Shown here in pieces: positions 47,273 to 58,789 of a stretch of 64,000 bases of DNA; the stretch's first letter is position 1; each line of letters begins with the position of its first letter. The notes under the pieces are model-generated. The model searched no databases, was not told the origin of the DNA, and was given only the letters and a program-made list of their open reading frames with translations. Source of the DNA: Theristus sp. LFF4_11 (lineage: Eukaryota; Nematoda; Chromadorea; Monhysterida; Xyalidae); the NCBI GenBank assembly GCA_030248135.1, contig JASANC010004853.1, forward strand, positions 99,045-163,044, written 5' to 3'. The translations under genes and the position numbers were made by a program.

Positions 47273-47332
47273 TGTGCACCCCCCCAGAAATTTTTCTACA
47301 ATAGTGCACCCCCCCCCCATGGCCCACGCCTG

Positions 47333-49938
47333 TGGCCAGTTCTATAAAAGTGAACAGTTGAACAGTTGAATAGTGAACAGTGAACAGTGAATTTTTGAAC
47401 AGAATAGTTGAATAGTGTTCTATAAAGGAAAAAAGTGAACAGTAAAATTTTGAAGAGTAAATTCTGAACAGTGAATTTTGAAGGCCTTTAACAAAACCAC
47501 GGAGGCAACACGGAACACGGAGGCTGCACGCTTAACAAAACCACGGAGGCAACACGGAGGCTGCGTGCAGCTAAAATGACCCATATTTTATATGCACACA
47601 ACACGCTGCGCACCTTTAACAAAACCACGGAACACGGAGGGACGCGGATTTGGGGAGATTTGGGGACAGGACAAATCTGTCCCCGTCCAAAAAAAATATG
47701 TTTTTGTCAAATAAATAAATAAATAAATAAATAAAGGCGCAATAAAGCAAAGCAAAGCTAAATGTCAAAACTAGACTTCAAGGATTACGGTAGCTCTCCA
47801 ATGGGTCTCGACACGATTTTTTAAAAACGTTCCTGATTGCCAGCAAAAGCATTGGTGGACACCGTTCATATGATTGCAACAAACAGTCTTATGTTTGAAG
47901 TTCGGGTTACGGTAGCGGTAGTTTTGGGTCTTGACACGAAGTTGCTGAAAACTACTTTGTTTCTTGCGAATAACAGTTGAAACCATTTAGAAACATGCCG
48001 CATGATCACAGAACGTCAAAAATCGGATTTTAAGGAGTACGGTAACTCTGCTGTGGGTCTCGACACGATTTTTTAAAAACGTTCTTTTATTGCCAAGAAC
48101 TGTTATTAGAATGGTGGATACCGTTCACATGATTGCACGAAACAGTCATATGTCTGAAGTAAGGTCCCACGGGTTACGGTAACTGTAGTTCGGTCTTGAC
48201 ACGAAGTTGCTGAAAACTACTGTGAATAACAGTTGTTTCTTGCAATCATGTGAACGGTGTTCATCAATTTAGTATTTTCCTGGCAATAAAAGGCAGTTTA
48301 AAAAAATCGCGTCGAGACCCACCCACGCGTACTCCTTAAAATCCGATTTTTGACGTTCTGTGATAATGCGGCATGTTTCTAAATGGTTTCAACTGTTATT
48401 CGCAAGAAACAAAGTAGTTTTCAGCAACTTCGTGTCAAGACCCAAAACTACCGCTACCGTAACCCGTGTGCCCGAACTTCAAACATAAGACTGTTTGTTG
48501 CAATCATATGAACGGTGTCCACCAATAGAGTAGCTTTTGCTGGCAATCAGGGACGTTCTTAAAAATCGTGTCGAGACCCGTTGGAGAGCTACCGTAATCC
48601 TTGAAGTCTAGTTTTGACATTTAGCTTTGCTTTGCTTTATTGCGCCTTTATTTATTTATTTGTTTATTTATCAAAAACATAGCTTTTTTGGAGGGGGACG
48701 GATTTGTCCTGTCCCCAAATCTCCCCAAATCCGCGTGCCTCCGTGTTCCGTGGTTTTGTTAAAGGTGCGCAGCGTGTTGTGTGCATATAAAATATGGGTC
48801 ACTTTAGCTGCACGCAGCCTCCGTGTTGCCTCCGTGGTTTTGTTAAGCGTGCAGCCTCCGTGTTCCGTGTTGCCTCCGTGGTTTTGTTAAAGGCCAATTT
48901 TGAATAGTTGAATAGAAAAGAAACAGAAACAAAGAAACGTGTTTCTTTCAGTTTCCTTTTTGTTGATTCTTGGTTCTGCGAAGATTCGAGCAATTTTAAA
49001 TGAGCGATCAACTTATCTGTTGAAAATTTTGAACTCAATAACGCCGGGTTCCAGTTTTGTTGTCAAGAACGCCACCGCATACGATGGAAAATCAATCGAC
49101 GAACTTCATTTACTGCTGAATGGAGCGGAGTCTGAGTTTGTTTGACGAAATGGCCAAAGAAATTTGAGTTTCTTCAACAAGAAACTCAGTTGTGCTTGTG
49201 CAGGTGAGTTTTCTCACTTTACAAATTCACAAAACTGGGCATATTTTGGACAGGGTGCAAAACTAAGATCAACTGATCTTGGCGACTTTGTCTTAATTGA
49301 TGTTTTTTTATCGTTTAGAAATTAAAAATCAGGAAATTTGCATCATTAACAGTCATTTTAAATTGGTTTTGCCAAGTTTTGGTTTTTCACTCCTTCGTAA
49401 AAAATTTAAATTTTGACTAAATTTTCTATTTGACAGCTTGAAACCAACAAAAATTCATTGATCTGCTCAAAAAATTAAACATGGGCAAAAAGTGGTGCAC
49501 CACCAACATAAAGCTTGGGTGTTGCACTCCACAAATCATGTGGAGAACAGATGAATGACAGCGAGACTAAAACCCATGCAGAGACACAAAATTTCACGCC
49601 GTCTGCTTTTAATTTGTGTTAGAAAAACATAAATAAACAATACTTTACCTTTTTTCAGTTCAAATCTGCTGGAAAAATGACTTTTCAAACTTTTTACAAG
49701 TCTCTTTTGACTTGTAAGATTTTTGTGAATAGTTGAACAGTTGAAGAGTCTTTTATAGAACTGAGCAAAAATGAACAGTGAAATTCACTGTTCAAAACAC
49801 TATTCACTATTCACGTTTCACTGTTCACTTTTCACTGTTCACTATTCACTTTTAAAGAACCCGTTTTTTCGCTGAATAGTGAAAAAGTGAATAAAAATGT
49901 TCAACTATTCAACTGTTCAATTTTTATAGAACTGGCCA
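47333..49938. mobile_element. TIR element I, carrying nested palindrome J
   Basis: Inverted termini TGGCCAGTTCTATAAAA / TTTTTATAGAACTGGCCA, followed on each side by subterminal GAACAGTTGAATAG-type repeats. The flanks CTG (47330-47332, 49939-49941) may be a 3-bp target duplication. After removing J about 1.2 kb remain. A 68-codon frame (48939-49145) has no recognised similarity. The superfamily is unknown. Confidence 0.75.
47483..48895. mobile_element. Foldback element J with 9-bp target duplication (MULE-like)
   Basis: Two arms of about 0.7 kb are inverted copies of each other; the outer 170 bp differ at only about two positions. The ends are GGCCTTTAACAAAACCACGG and its complement. It is flanked by a perfect 9-bp direct repeat AATTTTGAA (47474-47482, 48896-48904). 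Very long TIRs with a 9-bp duplication are typical of Mutator-like elements (established knowledge). No transposase is encoded. Confidence 0.85.
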
Positions 49939-50224
49939 CTGGGGGGGGGGTGTCACTGTACCATGACTGACACCCCCCCACTGAAAAATTTTCGGCACCC
50001 CCCCCCCCCCCACGTGACGACACCGCCCCCTCGAAAATTTGCTTTCGCCTTCGGTACTGCCCGCCCCCCCCCCCCCCCCCCCCCCCCTCCCCCCGACGGT
50101 TTCTGGTGCTCTGGGGGGCCAGAGGGGGGGGGGGGGTGCGCACCCCCCGCCCACGGTACTGACTGGAAACTCTGTATCTGTTAAATCTGTTTAGAATTCG
50201 TCTCGTCGTGTTCGTGTCGTCGAA
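49939..50224. repeat. Homopolymer G/C-run spacer upstream of eIF4E2
   Basis: Runs of up to about 26 C near 50063-50090 and of G near 49940 and 50125. The segment CCCCGACGGTTTCTGGTGCT is the inverse of sequence at about 38073-38092, so this is a family-H-like repeat. The last 60 bp probably hold the 5' UTR of eIF4E2. Confidence 0.6.
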
Positions 50225-53200
50225 ATGCAACGTTCGTTTGGCGGCGACGCGGTGTCGACGATGGCGGCTACTGACGTTCATCAGCCGTCGAAACCGACAA
50301 CAACCAGTGAGCAACAGAAAACGATTTCTCCCACCGATCAGCAGCAGCAGGCGCGCGCCACAAACCCACCTCAGCAACAACAACAACAAGCAACGACGGA
50401 CTCGGCAGACAAGACGGACGCCACGAGCGACGGCGTCGCGCCGCCGCCGTCCGCTCCAGCTCCAGCAATGACCAGCAGTCGGCCTCGAGTTCATGTTCCA
50501 AAACGGCCGCATGTTGTCAGTTTTATCATATTATTGTGTTCTGTGTGAAACAGTCCTCCTGCTTTTTCTTCTGAGAGACGCGCCGTTATCGAAATCTGTT
50601 TTTTGATGGTTACTTGGTTCGGTTGATTGGTTGGTTCTGTTGTGGTGTGCTTTTTCTTCTATGACAGCAGAAGCAAATTGCCTGTGATTTTCAATTGAGC
50701 TGTATATAACAGAGTCACAAATGGCCGTAATATCGATAGCTCGCTGCAGTCTGTGAAAACCGTACGGTGTTGCAAATGTTCAATTCAACATTTTTCTTTA
50801 CTCCGATTCCTTTTTTTGTTGCGCGCGCAGACATTTGACGCCGTTGATCCAGACACGGAGCACCCGTTGGAGTTCACCTACACGTTGTCCTATTTCAAAC
50901 GCCCCGGTGGTAAATTCAATCCTGAAGAATACTCAGAACACGTGCAACCGATTGCAACATTCCAGTCGGTTCGTGTGCATCCGTTGTTGAAATGGTTGTT
51001 TGAGCTGAACGACAGATTTCGGAAGTCGTTGGGTGGTTTTCGTTCTGTCGAACTCTACATTTCAGCTGATTGTGTTGGTGATCCCGTGTAATAAAGACAG
51101 ATTTCGGAAGTCGTTGGGTGGTTTTCGTTCTGTCGAACTCTACATTTCAGCTGATTGTGTTGGTGATCCCGTGATGCTTGCTTTCTGTGCAGGCATTTGC
51201 TGTGGAGGTGGCGTTTATCGCACTCTGTCTTGCACAGAGAGCATGCCTCTCGCGATCACCAACCAATCATCTGATAGTCTATAATTCACGGAGTTCGACT
51301 TATAACAGCTTATTGGCAACGCAACACCACAACGCAAATTTTGAATCGTTTGGTTTTGTTCGTGGAACCAAGAGCAAAAGATTTCTGCTTCAGAATGGTG
51401 TGTGTCTGTTTGAAAATGCCGACTATCCTGTGTAATCCTTTCAGGTCGAACAATTCTGGAAGGTTTACAGTCATCTGAGGCGTCCGAATGACGTCACCGA
51501 CAAGGTCGACTTTCACATGTTCAAAGACGGCATAAAGCCCGTTTGGGAGGTTCGTTATTCTCCAACATTTTCTGTTGCTCACGTTACAAATAAATGTAAA
51601 AAATTGTTTTTATAGATAAAATTTAAGTATCCATCGAGAGAGAGCAAAAAACAGATTTGCTGAAAAGAGGTTTTTTTGTATTTTTTAGGATGAAGCGAAT
51701 TGTAACGGCGGTAAATGGATCATTCGACTGAAGAAAGGTCTCGCGTCACGAATTTGGGAAAATCTACTGCTGGCGATGATTGGCGAACAGTTTATGGTTG
51801 GTTTTTTAGAGAGAATAATCAAATGAAAACGAGAATACACTCTGTTCCAGAGCTGCTTTCCGGTACTCTGCCTGGAATGGATGAGCCAATTGGTTGCCTG
51901 ATTCTCAAAGTAGGATTTCACGTAAAAGTGAAACACGTCCCTCTGGTTTGAAAACCAGGTTGATGTGCGTGAACGTCGTCACACAGTGATTTCGAAGTCG
52001 TGTGCTCGATTTTGCTATTGAATTGTCCACGCAGGCGCACAGTGTTCTTGTCTTCCGACAGTTTTCCTCTCTTAAAGTTCTCAATTTCTGACTCGGTTGT
52101 TTTTGCTTTACAACTGAAAATTATTGAGTTTTGAAAAAAATGTAAAAAAACGATTGGTTCGTTGTTTCAGGTTGGTGGTGAAATCTGTGGCGCTGTTTGC
52201 TCCGTGCGAAATCAAGTGCGTTGGTTTTTTTCTTTTTTTTCAAAATAAAAAAGGAGCAAACCAGCTGAACTGGTTTCTCATTCCCAGAACGCCTGGACTT
52301 GATAGCAGCGTACAATCCCTTCCCTTTTCTATACCACAATTAATTTCCAGTCGTTTTGACATGTTGAGGTACATTGAAGAATTTTTTTTGAAGGGTTCCT
52401 TTGCGGAACAAAAGTTCATAGTTATAAAAAAATTTCGGAAACGCAATATTACGAACTGCTGTACAAGTTCTCACGTTTTTGAACAAAATCCTGGTTTTTG
52501 ATGTGAAATACAAATACCTCATCATGGATCTTGTCGGAAACTGCAAAATTGGGCACCAGGTTTTTCAGGGGGAAAACGAGGAAACACATGGGTTATTTTC
52601 CTCAAATTTGCCAACCCTACACAGAAAAAATGGTTTCGTTTCGCGACTCGTGTAACTGTTTTGTTGCGTCTAGTACTCAAGCTTTCATGACTCAAAAAGT
52701 GGTTCGAGGCCACCCCTCTTCTGCATATGATGTTGGCCAGGCCTGAAAGCAGACAACCACCATACAAATTTGGCCTGCCTACTCATGGTGTCTTACACTT
52801 CTCTCGTATTATGCCGTGCGCTGCAGAATAAAACTGAACTGAACTGGACAAATCGGTTGATTACTGCAGGAGGACATTGTATCGCTGTGGAATCGAACCG
52901 CGAACGACCAAGGCATCACGAATCGAATCCGCGACACGATGCGACGAGTGCTGAATCTGCCGCCGAACACGCTGCTCGAGTATAAACGGCACGATGACTG
53001 TCTCAGGTCGGTTTCGCTTCTGTGGCTCAGTGGAAAGTCGCTCGCCTGTCAACCGAAAGCCGCGGGTTCGATCCCCCACCAAGCCGTGTATTATGATGAA
53101 CGAAAAACCTTTCGGGGAAAATATAGCGACCGAAAGAAACGGAAATCGAGACAGGGGCTCTGTAGATCACTGGTGCCCCCGAAGATTGTGCGGACTTGGA

Positions 53201-53333
53201 GGCTGTTGTCCTCTTCTCGTGGCGAGTGCATTGCTCCATGGACCATCAAGGTCCGTTAGTGTTCCATAATCTTTTTTCGTTTGTTTTCAGGGATCAGACA
53301 AGTTATCGAAACACAGACATTTATCGTCGTTGA
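50225..53333 (+). CDS. EIF4E2: eIF4E2 / 4EHP cap-binding translational repressor, 7 exons
   Basis: Join: 50225..50512, 50831..50968, 51445..51549, 51689..51796, 52171..52215, 52870..53006, 53291..53333; 287 aa (family about 245). 4EHP binds the mRNA cap but not eIF4G, and represses translation with partners such as GIGYF. Evidence: EHPLEFTYTLSYF, TFQSVEQFWKVYSHLRRP, FKDGIKPVWED, NGGKWIIRLKKGLASRIWE, GGEICGAVCSVR and RVLNLPPNTLLEYK align along the whole core. The residue equivalent to eIF4E Trp56 is Tyr (in EEYSEH), as in 4EHP; the Trp of KPVWED is kept. An otherwise conserved Trp of the first strand (FWYS in human 4EHP) is Ser here. The extra length is a Gln/Pro/Thr-rich N-terminus (first 96 residues, one exon). 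The C-terminus RDQTSYRNTDIYRR ends at 53333. Most donors are GTY. Confidence 0.94.
51011..51173. repeat. 78-bp direct duplication in eIF4E2 intron 2
   Basis: The sequence from GACAGATTTCGGAAGTCGTT to GTTGGTGATCCCGTG occurs at 51011-51088 and again at 51096-51173, separated by 7 bp (TAATAAA). The duplicated segment includes the left end of a family-A MITE plus its flank. Confidence 0.9.
51045..51302. mobile_element. Tc1/mariner-type MITE, family A (copy 6, left end duplicated)
   Basis: CTGTCGAACTCTACATTTCA at the left (twice), the central GCTTTCTGTGCAGGCA, and TATAATTCACGGAGTTCGACT at the right. It lies in eIF4E2 intron 2. Confidence 0.8.
53022..53262 (+). mobile_element. tRNA-derived SINE in the last eIF4E2 intron
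   Basis: A tRNA-like head with a perfect A box TGGCTCAGTGG (53023-53033) and B box GGTTCGATCCC (53065-53075), and CCTGTCAA at the anticodon-loop position (GTC, suggesting tRNA-Asp ancestry). A unique-looking tail of about 180 bp follows. The 3' half of a tRNA acceptor stem is not restored, so it is a SINE or tRNA pseudogene rather than a working tRNA. Only one copy is visible here. Confidence 0.65.
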
Positions 53334-53704
53334 AAAAATCCGACGTTTTTCTGGCCCACTGATCCAAAAGAATGGTGATTTTTGTTGTCAAGAATTCTGC
53401 TTGTCTCTGAAATCGAGTGATGGATTTATTACAAATTTGTTTTTTTATGTACCTGTTTGTTGTGATCTGGATCTGAAAATCACTGAATCGAATTCACCAT
53501 TGCTGATTAAAACTAACGCTCGTTTTGTGCGGCCAGCTGATTGGCTGCATTTGAGTTAAGGCCACTCATGTGGGTTGCATCAGCGTGATGCATCCAATCA
53601 CTGTGCCGAACTAGATTCAGTTGATTTGGTGGATTCGTCTGTAAAGGCATATTGTTTTTTCATTGTGTTCGATTTTCGTGATTTTGAACCTTCAGGTTTG
53701 CGTG

Positions 53705-53710
53705 AATAAA
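53705..53710 (+). promoter_or_regulatory. Candidate eIF4E2 polyadenylation signal
   Basis: AATAAA 372 bp downstream of the eIF4E2 stop codon on the coding strand. It is the nearest canonical hexamer I see. Confidence 0.45.
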
Positions 53711-56700
53711 TAAGCCGAATTGGGATCTTCTGCACAAAAAACCACATTTGTCACTCGCCGTGGCCTATCAAATTATACAATATTTTTTATATACTTGCGC
53801 AGCAGCACATGTTTCGAAACCCATTGTTTTGTCGGATTAGCTCCCTGTTCTATTACTGTCAGCTGATAAGAAAAGGATTATTATGAAGCTACAGGGGGAA
53901 CACGTGTTCCATGACAAAGCCCGGAACTGTGCACATAAAGGACAAAAAAAACCATTCGCTTTCTTCAGCCCGACAGAACGTCCAGAGCACACACATCCCC
54001 CACTCCCGTTTTAACATGTGCAGCTTCAGTGCTCTGTGTCTGCCGTCTGTCCCAGTTTTCTTCAAAAACGCGCAGCCGCAGCTAGCACGTGTAAGCTGGA
54101 CGGCAAGCTTGCCAGCGCATTGCATGCAAACGTGGCATGGTCTAGTGATGCAATGTTGTATGGCGTTCTGTATATATTGCCTTTGCAGTGCAAGATATTG
54201 ATTCTTTCGTTAAACGCACACACAGAAAGTCTGTCGGCTTTGTTGAAAACACGCAGCATCCGATATTGTTCTGCGCTGAACTGCCATTTGAACAACATCA
54301 AAAGTCAGTTGAACCGCAAGCATGCGCGCATATCCACAATGTTTCTGACACGTTTTCATGAATAGACTTTACAAGAGTTCTCATATCCACAATGTTTCTG
54401 ACACGTTTTCATTGGTAGTCTTTACATGAGTTCTTTTGCTGTTTTTTTTTCGGCGGAAAACCGAACCGCTGTCTTGTTTGAGTTGTTTGTGTTTTCAAAA
54501 CTGTGCAAAGTACGACTTTTCTTTCCAGACAGTCAAGTTACAACTTTTTTCCATTTTTCTTCCGATTGGTATTATCAATGCTAGGCGCGCCTTTTTCTGT
54601 TTTGTTCCTGCGTTCCAATGTCATGCGCAATGTTGCTGGTCCCCAGACCCCAGATTGCGTTTTTCGCTCCATTTTTATGTTCCTGTCTCATTCTCATCTC
54701 TCATCATTCGCTCCATTTTCATCTGTGTGGATTTTGACGCCGCGAGTCGGTTTGCCAATGAAAATTCGACTCTTCTGAGAATTCCTACAACTTTTGAAAA
54801 GTCTCAATTTTGTACGGCTGATCTTTGAATTTGATCTCAATTGAAATTTAACAGTCGTGAAATTTTTCTCTTCTTTCCAGTTCTCTAGCGCGGATTCAAC
54901 CTACCGGCTTCGTCGGTCGATTTAGCAGATACAACATTTTACCGATTTTGTTGGCTTTATGCTTCCTCTCACGATTCCTTTGTCTGGCGTATCGTTGCTG
55001 TTTTAGTTCTGGTTGCGCTTCCTCCATTTGTGGCGGTTCATCTCTTTTTTGATTTGTTGCCTCCGTGCGTGGAGCGAAATTTCCGCCTTTGTTTTTATGA
55101 AAAAAGTCGTCGCGCAAAAAAATCTCGCCACATGAAATTGGCTAAACATTGTATGAATGGTGATGAAGATGTTCAGGAGAATTTTTTTCCCAATGCACAG
55201 TATGCCATATCGTGAGTCGCACGTACATCAATAGCTTGTTTTCTTCCTTTTCTTTGCGAGGCGCAAAAGTTTCGTTTGTTCAGATTTGTTTCAGCCATGC
55301 CATGCATGAAGTTTGAATTCGTGCATATTTTCTTATTTGCTCAGTATGCCATGCCGGACCCGGCGGCGATGTAAGCTTTCGAATAATTATCCCTGTTTCC
55401 TGTGCTCATAATACAGATGATCTCATCAATCTTAGCCGCCTAGGGCAGCAATTTCGATCTCAGATCACTGAAAAAGCTGCTGTTTTCATCGGCGTGTTTT
55501 TTTTAAAAAAGCACCTTGTTTTTTGCATTCCGATGCAATCGTGCAACAATTTTTTTTTGAAATTACCTGCATTTTCTTTTTTTAATTAGACTGAGAACAT
55601 ATCACAACTTTTCCATTACAAAGTATTATATACACATGATCTCATCCTGTTTTCATATGCATCAGAAAATTGAATGTTTTATGCAATTTACTAGCTTGCG
55701 TCAACTTATTTCATTTTATAGTGATGCATTTTTGATCATGTTTTCGCTGGGCAAATGAATTGTTTAGTAACTCTCCTTTTCCTGCACTTTATTCTCAAGC
55801 AGCCTCATTTGCTTATCGCAAATTTTTTTCATTTTGTATGTATTGTAAACAACTACCTTTCAGACTATTGTATTGTTTTGTAATCAGCTGTTGCAACTTG
55901 GTTTTGTGTTATGGGTTTGTGTGGCCCAAATGCAAAACGTCCACTGAACAACCAGCCCCAGCTGGACATCAGATAATAATGACCTACTTTTTTCTTGTTC
56001 AATAAAGCATCGATACATTTTGACATGCCACATGCCATGCCACACGCTAACAAAAGTCCGAACTTGTCTCCGGTGGCGTGTCCCGAGCCGAGTCCTGTCC
56101 CGGAAAATGAATTAAAATAGTATGGCCTATTTTTTTAAACGTGTCCCACTGAAATGACGTCATGTGCCACAAAACATGCGCTTGTCGTTCACAGCAAACC
56201 AGACTATCCGTTTAGCAGATTTCTTCCCGTAAACAAATGGTGAATGTCGAATCAGTCACACCAAACTGACATTTTAGTGCCTGTACTTTGACAAACGGGC
56301 GTTTTTAAATAAAATGACTTCACGTTAGTCCGGACACGTTTGCATAAATCCACAATAAATAAGTTTTTTAATCTCGGGATATCGCGCGGGACAAGACACG
56401 ACGTGGAACAAGCCGACGGACACGAGGTCGAACATTTTTTAGCGTGCAGCTCAAAGCGACGTTTTTGTTCCACGCATCACGTTACACTTATTGGATGTAA
56501 GTTCTTGCGCTATTTTTAAGCTGCTTCCTGGATCGTTGCTCACATGAATACCTATGTGCGTGCAGTTCAGTGATACGGTTTATGGTATATCCCGTACTGG
56601 GTCTCGACATGACATTTCTGTTTGTTTTCTGCAGCACGAGCACAGACATAGGGTACCTTTATGTATAAGGTCGAGTTTGAACAAATCAAAACGCAGTCGA

Positions 56701-58129
56701 TTTAACGAGCATTGAAAATTGAAGGAAACCTTTCGTTCTGAGATCTCGGAGCCTGGGCCACACACACCAGCCACCGGACAAAGACAAAGACAAAGACTCG
56801 ACAACTTTTTATTTGAACTTGTCATATTTCTCTTGCGTTCCTTTCAATATTTGTTATTCCGCTCGAATAACTTTGTTAGTTACAACAACGCTTTTGACTG
56901 TGACATTTCTTCATCTTCCGAGCAACAAATGTAATTTTTGTGTGCCTGAGCGGCCCTGATGTCCATGAACTTTTTGAAAGTCAAATCAAAAAATCTTTTT
57001 CTTCGACATTGGTTTACTTCCTTTTTGTTTCTTTTTTGTTTGTTATTGCGTTTGATGTCGGCACTTTTTTCACAAATCAGCAGTCAGAAATCTGGTATTT
57101 CGTTTGAAACAGTGCCACTTTTTCAGAAACTTTTTCTACCGCACGCTTCTAATAACGTAAGAAACGTTTCTTTTCTACAAAACAATCAGATGTCTGCATA
57201 GCTGCATATGTATTCAGCTAAAACATTGAAAGCAGCAACAGCTAACTGAAGTGGCAATTTTGTTGATTTATTCACTTTCTGTGGAGGAAGAAACCATGAA
57301 CAAGTTATCGACCTCAAACAAGAATTGTCATTGCAAATTAATCCCCTGAAAACGTTTCTGCCCGATCTCGAACTTTCTTTCACCGACTCTGTGAAAAGTG
57401 AGAATGTTCTGAGTTTTCAAAGCACCATTCTTGATAGCTTGACTACGGTTACCACCAGTTGCGAGGTCTCGACACGACTTCTTCTGTTTTTTTGTTAGTG
57501 TCCATAAATTTGAACCGGGCGCCTGTTCAATGTCGTGCATTACGGTAGAATACGGTAGTACAGTAAATCGGAAGGGCTCTATGACAGAATCATTTTTTGA
57601 AACCTACGACAGTAGTTCTGCGGGACGCAATTATATTCCCGGGGGTGCATGTGACGACAAAGTGGCCGGTCGTGCGATTTGAGAAATGCATAGCCAAATT
57701 GCTAATCGCACTGAAAATTCATGCGCAGATAAATCATCCGAAAATAGACTTTTTTCATACAACAGAGACTGTCGGTTCGGTTCTTGCACGCATGCGCAGA
57801 TTTGTCAACGAAAGAGATAAGAGGATGCTAGACAGTAGACACCAAGACAGACATGCACAAACTTTTTCGGGTCCCTCCAGTTAGAAATAAGGGAAAAACA
57901 GTTTTCTTTTGTGACTATTGACCTGTTTTTTGTTTCCAATTTTCCAATTGCACTCACTTGAAAGTTCGAGTGTTAAAAACGAAAAAAGGGGTAGATAGTG
58001 CGCCAAATTCAAATGTGACGACAGTTAAATTAATTGTCGTGAATTGCATTGGGTTAAATCAAGAGTTAAAATTTAAAAATGCGTTGCGTGTTTTGCAATA
58101 CTGTTGCATAATATATTATCATTTTTTTA

Positions 58130-58370
58130 AGTTTTCTGCTATTGAATGCGTGTGCAGACGTAGAAAGGAAACTGGTTTCAATATATAGATTTCAATATAT
58201 AGATATTTCAATATATGGTGGAAACGTAGAAAGGAAATCTTTATCTTTATATTTCCTCTGCCCTCGAGGACTCGGATCACTTTACCAATTTTGACTTCCC
58301 GCGTCATCCATGAAACTGTTTACCTGTCTATGCGCGCATCGCATTGAGTTGCGGGACCAAAATGAAAGAT
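58130..58370. mobile_element. Family-L MITE (copy 9)
   Basis: TCTGCTATTGAATGCGTGTG with GTAGAAAGGAAACTGG on the left, and GGATCACTTTACCAATTTTG, CCATGAAACTGTTTACCTGT and GCGGGACCAAAATGA on the right. A small ATATAG duplication lies inside. It is the only L copy outside the minus-strand gene region. Confidence 0.75.
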
Positions 58371-58789
58371 CATTGTTGCAATAATATAATTGAACACTGT
58401 TGCATTTTGCCGACCTTGAACTTTTTTCAATCCGATGATGAAGCGAGCGTTCAGTCACTATCAAGTCACACAATAATCAAAAAACATTCGACTGATACAC
58501 CCACCAGAATTTGTAGCTTTATGGTAAAAATAAACAGGATTTGACGTCTCGGACTGCAAACTTACCCAATTCCGGTTAGACATTTACTATTATTCGCATC
58601 CTATCCAAGCTTTTTAATTAAAAATCGTGTGTGTGTATTATTGACAAGACGAGCAACCGATGAAGTATTCAGTTTTCCAGTCAAATTCAAGCAATCCAAT
58701 CAACCCATTCAGCTGTAAAAAAACTCAAAAAAGCTACTAACCCGTTGGTCAGATGTTGGTCGTCTTGACTGACGCCGAGTCCTGATACA

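Larger units (their letters stand above)
53334..58789. other. Long spacer, no convincing gene
   Basis: Starts with the eIF4E2 3' flank; an AATAAA lies at 53705-53710. The rest is AT-rich. Frames such as the minus-strand one at 54896-55117 and the plus-strand one at 57597-57884 show no similarity or clear splice context, and I do not annotate them. A family-L MITE lies at about 58130-58370. Confidence 0.5.

Noticed and set aside
47483..48895. Repeated blocks as a CRISPR array
   Set aside because: The repeats form a single inverted palindrome with a 9-bp target duplication, and this is a eukaryotic genome.
53022..53085. Functional tRNA gene
   Set aside because: The A and B boxes are intact, but the acceptor stem does not pair and the sequence continues into a SINE-like tail.
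54896..55117. Minus-strand frame with a Glu/Gln/Arg/Lys-rich product (RQRNRERKHKANKIGK)
   Set aside because: It looks mildly protein-like, but there is no homology, no partner exon in phase and no clear start; chance is as likely.
57597..57884. 95-codon plus-strand frame
   Set aside because: No recognisable domain, no splice-linked neighbours, and ordinary AT-rich composition.
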